Position numbers and translations under genes: made by a program. From contig CAVTWL010000005.1 of the NCBI GenBank assembly GCA_963738375.1, forward strand, positions 372,001-436,000: DNA of 64,000 nt, in the 5' to 3' direction. The notes under the pieces are model-generated. The model had not been told where the DNA came from. It did not search any database and was given only the letters and a program-made list of their open reading frames with translations. Shown one piece after another: positions 60,515 to 64,000 of the stretch (positions are counted from its first letter, which is position 1; the number at the start of each line of letters is the position of its first letter). This DNA comes from Bog-159 sp963738375 (GTDB lineage: Bacteria; Acidobacteriota; Terriglobia; Bryobacterales; Bryobacteraceae).

Positions 60515-63500
60515 TTAGAATTCGTATCGGATTGCGAATTGCAAACGCCGCGGATCCCCCGCCGCCAGAATGCCCCCGAAAGCAGGCGCGCTGAAGTCTG
60601 CGTACGGTCCTGCAATCCCCCAGTTCGGATGATTGAAAATGTTGAAGGCTTCTGCCCGCGCTTCGATCGCGCCCCGCTCACCAATCGCGAACCGCCTGTG
60701 CAATGCCATATCGAAAATGTTGTTGCCCGGCCCGTTCACGATGTTCCGCCCCGCGTTCCCGAAAGTGTAGGGTGCTGGCGCCGTGAAAGCCGCCGTATTA
60801 AAAAATTCCGATGTATTTCTTTGGCCCCGCGGTATGGTCAAACTGGCGCCCGGTACAATGTCGGGACGGTTCGGTAACCCCGTGTTCGTCGGATCGAAGC
60901 CGTAGTAGAACACATTAATCGGCAGTCCGTCTTGCAGCGTAACCGTGCCCGTCAATTGCCAGTTCCGCAGCACCGGCCCCAGCGAATGTACGGTCGGTAT
61001 CCCGGCGACATAGCCTCCGCTGATCCTGCGCCCCGAATTGAACGACGAAAGCGCCCGCTCCAGTCGCAAGTTATTTTCATCCTGCGCGCCAACGCTGTCG
61101 TACAACCCCGGAATCACGGTGTCCGCGTCGTCAATGGACTTCGACCAGACGAAACTGGCAAGCAGCGAAACATGCGCCGTCATGCGCTTCTCCGCCTTAA
61201 CCTGCAGCGATTCATACGATGAGTTCGCAATGTGCTGTCGCTGGATAATCTCCCCAAGGCTCGGCCAGGTCCGCAGCGATTGTAGATCCCCGGGCCGCGG
61301 CGATAAATCCGCGCCCGTCTCCGTCTGCAGCGGCGTGTTGAATTGCCGGAAACGCCCCAGATGCGTCCCTTTGCTTCCCAAATACGATGCCTCTGCCAAC
61401 ACGTGTCCGGCGAATTCGTGCTGGATGCCCGCGTTCCACTGTTGAACATACGGCGTTGGTGCATGCGGGTCGATTCCGAAGTAAGTTGGAAAACCCGTCG
61501 ACGCCGTCTGCGCAAATCCATTCTGTGTAGTCAGTACAGGTGGCAGTGTCCCGCTAGTCACGTTGTTCTGAACTAGAATCCCGTTCAGCAAGAGATCGTA
61601 AGTCTCCACCGCGATCTCGGGGTTATAGTAAATTCCGTACCCCGCGCGAAATACGGTATCGCCGCGTAGCCCCGGCAATTCGGGCGCCCTCCACGCCAGG
61701 CCCACCCGCGGCGAAAAGTTGCGTGTGTCCGGCGATACCGCCTGCCCCACCCGCTCTAACTGCGGCGGCGCCGGATTCGTACCGCTCGCGTATACCAGGT
61801 TCAGCAGATTCCCCCGCGTCTCCGTGTACGGAGTCGCGTATTCGTATCGCAGCCCAAAGTTGAGCGTCAGCCGCGGCGTCGCCCGCCAGTCGTCTTGCAC
61901 GAATCCGCCGAAGCTGTTTTGCCTCATGTACGCCTGCGTATCGCCTACATCGCGGCTCGTGTTCTGCGGAAATCCCAGTAGAAAATCCGCCAGAGCGTCG
62001 CCCGAGTACGCCCCCGTATACAGAAACGAACCCCGCGACAGTTGGCTCTGCAGATAATTCAACTGAAAATGGATCCAATCGAATCCCATCTTGATCGTAT
62101 GGCCGCCCCGCACCCGCGAAACGCTGTCCGACGTGTCCCACAAATTGTCACGTTGCACTTGCGGCAGCGTTGGGTCGTCCGTTACCAGCGAATAATCTGT
62201 TAATTGGAAATAAGGCAATCCGTAATTCGCGGGATCGCTGGTCAGACCTTTCACCCCCAGCTCTTGGATCACATTCGTCTGAAACGCGCTTTCCGGCGTG
62301 TCGGCTGTGCTGAGCCGCGTGAAGGAGAACCGTGCCTCGTTGAGCCACGCGCCATGTGCATACGTGTAGTTGACCGCCCCCTGCTGGGCCCGTACTCTCT
62401 GTTCCGTCGGCCGCAGCGGAAACGATCCGGCAATCAGGTTCTGTTCCCCGTTGAATGTGTACCGGGCGCTGAGTTCGCTCTGGTTCCCGAACTGGTGGTC
62501 CACCCTGGTCGAAAACGAATCGTTCCGATTCGAGTTGGGCGTCTCGTCCACGAAGTTGTTCCCGTCGCCGTTGTTCAGGTTGGGGAGCGGCTCGTACGTC
62601 GATAAGAACTTGCTCGCGATCGGATCGATCCGGTTCGCCGGAATCGCATTCCCGGGAAACGGAGCGCCGTTGTTCAACGGATCCGTTATCGTGCCCTGCC
62701 CCGTGAAATCGCCGGTTCGCAGCGCCGCGGGTGGCACCAGGCTCTGCACCGGACTGCCCACCTTCGCACGCAAACCCTCGTAGCTGGCGAAAAAAAATGT
62801 ACGGGGAAGCGGAAGCCGCCCTCCCACCGACCCGCCAAATTGATTCTGCCGCACGATCGGCGCAGCCATGGTCGGGCTATCGAAATAATTGCGCGCATCC
62901 GGCGCTTCATTCTGCAGATATTCAAACAGGCTGCCATGAAAATGCTGGCTGCCCGACTTCGTCACTACGTCGATCGCCGAACCGCCCGCTTGCGGAAATT
63001 CGGCCGGCGCGAGCGACGTCTGTACACGCAACTCCTGCACCGAATCCACCGGCGGATATACCGCGATCGCGAACGTGTTCCGGTCCGTGTCATAGGCGCC
63101 ATCCAGCAAAAACGCATTCATCGTCGACCGGCTCCCGTTGATCGGCGGATTGAAGGCCACCGATCCCCGCGATCCCTGCTGCACATCGTTCACGACGTCG
63201 TGGCCAAAGCCGCCCAGTTGTCTCGGTATGGCCCCGGGCCCCAGTGTGATCAATGCCGCGATGTTCCGTTGGTCCAACGGCAGCTCTTCCATCGCCCGCC
63301 CGTCGAACACGTACCCCATCGACGCTTCGTCCGTCTGTACCGCCGAAACCATCTCCGTCGCCGTCACGCTGTCTTGAACGTCGCCCACCTTCAGCGTCAG
63401 GTCCAGCCGGCCTTTTTGATTCACTTCCAGCAGCACGTGCTCCGACGTTGTCGTGCGAAAACCCGTCTTCTGAGCGGTCACCGTATAGACACCCGGTGAA

Positions 63501-63724
63501 AGTTCGTTAATGACATACCCGCCTTCCGCGCCTGCCGCTGCTGTGCGCGTGAAGCCCGTATTCTCTTCCTTTGCCTGATAATCGTTGCGCCGGGCGCCGC
63601 CGCCTTCGTTTCGTCCAGCACCTGCCCCGCCAGCGTGGCCGAAGCAACTTGCGCCGTCGCAACCCGTGCCGCCGGAATCGTTAACATCAGGAAGATCAGC
63701 GGCCCCAGCCGTTTGCCGCATCAT
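60515..63724 (-). CDS. Oar-like TonB-dependent receptor with frameshifted N-terminus
   Basis: An outer-membrane receptor of about 1070 residues. The beta barrel (~200 to the end) is intact in one frame: LPLDQRNIAALITLGPGAIPRQLGGFGHD, GSRSTMNAFLLDGAYDTDRNTFAIAVYPPVDSVQELRVQTSLAPAEFPQAGGSAIDVVTKSGSQHFHGSLFEYLQN and ending FAIRYEF. Near its start the reading is out of frame: after the ATG at 63724 a shift near 63715 is needed to get the signal peptide KRLGPLIFLMLTIPAARVATAQ and VASATLAGQVLDETKAAAPGATI, and another near 63590 to return to KEENTGFTRTAAAGAEGGYVI, the carboxypeptidase-regulatory domain. The ATG overlaps the upstream stop (TAATG). Ligand unknown. Confidence 0.88.
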   Translation of the reverse strand: MMRQTAGAADLPDVNDSGGTGCDGASCFGHAGGAGAGRNEGGGARRNDYQAKEENTGFTRTAAAGAEGGYVINELSPGVYTVTAQKTGFRTTTSEHVLLEVNQKGRLDLTLKVGDVQDSVTATEMVSAVQTDEASMGYVFDGRAMEELPLDQRNIAALITLGPGAIPRQLGGFGHDVVNDVQQGSRGSVAFNPPINGSRSTMNAFLLDGAYDTDRNTFAIAVYPPVDSVQELRVQTSLAPAEFPQAGGSAIDVVTKSGSQHFHGSLFEYLQNEAPDARNYFDSPTMAAPIVRQNQFGGSVGGRLPLPRTFFFASYEGLRAKVGSPVQSLVPPAALRTGDFTGQGTITDPLNNGAPFPGNAIPANRIDPIASKFLSTYEPLPNLNNGDGNNFVDETPNSNRNDSFSTRVDHQFGNQSELSARYTFNGEQNLIAGSFPLRPTEQRVRAQQGAVNYTYAHGAWLNEARFSFTRLSTADTPESAFQTNVIQELGVKGLTSDPANYGLPYFQLTDYSLVTDDPTLPQVQRDNLWDTSDSVSRVRGGHTIKMGFDWIHFQLNYLQSQLSRGSFLYTGAYSGDALADFLLGFPQNTSRDVGDTQAYMRQNSFGGFVQDDWRATPRLTLNFGLRYEYATPYTETRGNLLNLVYASGTNPAPPQLERVGQAVSPDTRNFSPRVGLAWRAPELPGLRGDTVFRAGYGIYYNPEIAVETYDLLLNGILVQNNVTSGTLPPVLTTQNGFAQTASTGFPTYFGIDPHAPTPYVQQWNAGIQHEFAGHVLAEASYLGSKGTHLGRFRQFNTPLQTETGADLSPRPGDLQSLRTWPSLGEIIQRQHIANSSYESLQVKAEKRMTAHVSLLASFVWSKSIDDADTVIPGLYDSVGAQDENNLRLERALSSFNSGRRISGGYVAGIPTVHSLGPVLRNWQLTGTVTLQDGLPINVFYYGFDPTNTGLPNRPDIVPGASLTIPRGQRNTSEFFNTAAFTAPAPYTFGNAGRNIVNGPGNNIFDMALHRRFAIGERGAIEARAEAFNIFNHPNWGIAGPYADFSAPAFGGILAAGDPRRLQFAIRYEF

Positions 63725-64000
63725 TAATCTTGTCCCCCGCCAACCATCTCCGTCCAGTAAGTCTAAAGCCTCTCCGTAATTCCCATACCGCAGCCTGCGG
63801 GCAGGCGCTTCGCCTATGCATTTGATCGCTTCCATACGGCGCGCATCGAGTTCCACATCGTACGCCGCCATATTCTGAGACAGCCGCTCGACCGCCTCTT
63901 CCCGCCCCACGCGTGTGATTCCCGCTGGCACACTCGCACTGCGCTCCAGGAACACCACGTACTCTACCTGGGATTCCGTCGCCGTCCGAATCGGCAGCTC
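63724..64000 (-). CDS. C-terminus of an HPr-kinase-like protein (truncated by window edge)
   Basis: The minus strand from 64000 encodes VEYVVFLERSASVPAGITRVGREEAVERLSQNMAAYDVELDARRMEAIKCIGEAPARRLRYGNYGEALDLL (given in pieces elsewhere), resembling the C-terminal part of HPr kinase/phosphorylase-related proteins in polysaccharide loci (HprK-related, P-loop kinase with a C-terminal alpha domain). The P-loop itself lies outside the window. The frame runs into the receptor gene; a shift near 63763 would instead end it at TAA 63726-63724, overlapping the receptor ATG. Assignment from memory of the family, without a database search. Confidence 0.55.

Overview
The window looks like a chromosomal segment of an Acidobacteriota bacterium, most likely of the Solibacter/Bryobacter group. 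The inference rests on gene families typical of that phylum: two long MacB/FtsX-type (ADOP) permeases, VWFA-related secreted proteins, soil-associated TIGR03435-type proteins (one fused to a BlaR1-like M56 protease), a TIGR03437-type protein, and two Oar-like TonB-dependent receptors with carboxypeptidase-regulatory N-termini. GC is high. No rRNA, tRNA, CRISPR array or insertion sequence was recognised.

Layout: 1-367 is the start of an unlisted minus-strand gene, probably a sensor protein. 402-3972 is a tight operon: ECF sigma factor, zinc-finger anti-sigma factor, and two exported HEAT-repeat proteins. 4273-6908 holds three Tad-pilus-type genes (two TadE-like, one TadG-like with a von Willebrand A domain). 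A sirtuin (6915-7628, minus) is divergent from a 1425-residue zinc-finger/Pro-Ala-rich/membrane/lectin-like/TPR protein (7858-12135). 12352-13253 is an SRPBCC-ArsR pair behind a repeat-laden promoter. 13332-18243 has two convergent ADOP permeases. 18347-29088 carries a VWFA protein, a BlaI/M56 regulatory pair with its operator, a TIGR03435 paralogue, an outer-membrane receptor with a companion, and a frameshifted VWFA gene. 29143-31176 encodes an acyl-CoA carboxylase carboxyltransferase and a biotinyl protein.

31182-47424 (all minus strand) is a phage-type virion assembly cluster in canonical order: large terminase, portal, scaffold, P22-type coat, head-tail genes, tail tube, tail chaperones, tape measure, DUF2460-like proteins, a giant gpL/gpJ-like tip protein and a glycosidase-like tail protein. 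It has no visible integrase, replication, repressor or lysis gene, so it is either a gene-transfer-agent-like particle locus or a defective prophage. A canonical -1 slippery heptamer (A AAA AAC) sits exactly at the stop codon of the first tail chaperone, and the downstream frame has no start codon, which matches the lambda G/GT programmed frameshift. The head genes (about 39.7-47 kb) contain many apparent indels while the tail genes (31.2-39.5 kb) are intact. This is either decay of the head module or poor consensus sequence.

47669-64000 starts with apaG and continues with a surface-polysaccharide region: GT-C membrane glycosyltransferase, RNase H-like/TPR nuclease, monotopic phosphoglycosyl transferase, two O-antigen polymerase/ligase-like proteins, a Wzz-like protein, a GT4 glycosyltransferase, a nucleotidyltransferase-MFS fusion, an Oar-like receptor, and the C-terminus of an HPr-kinase-like protein that runs off the right edge.
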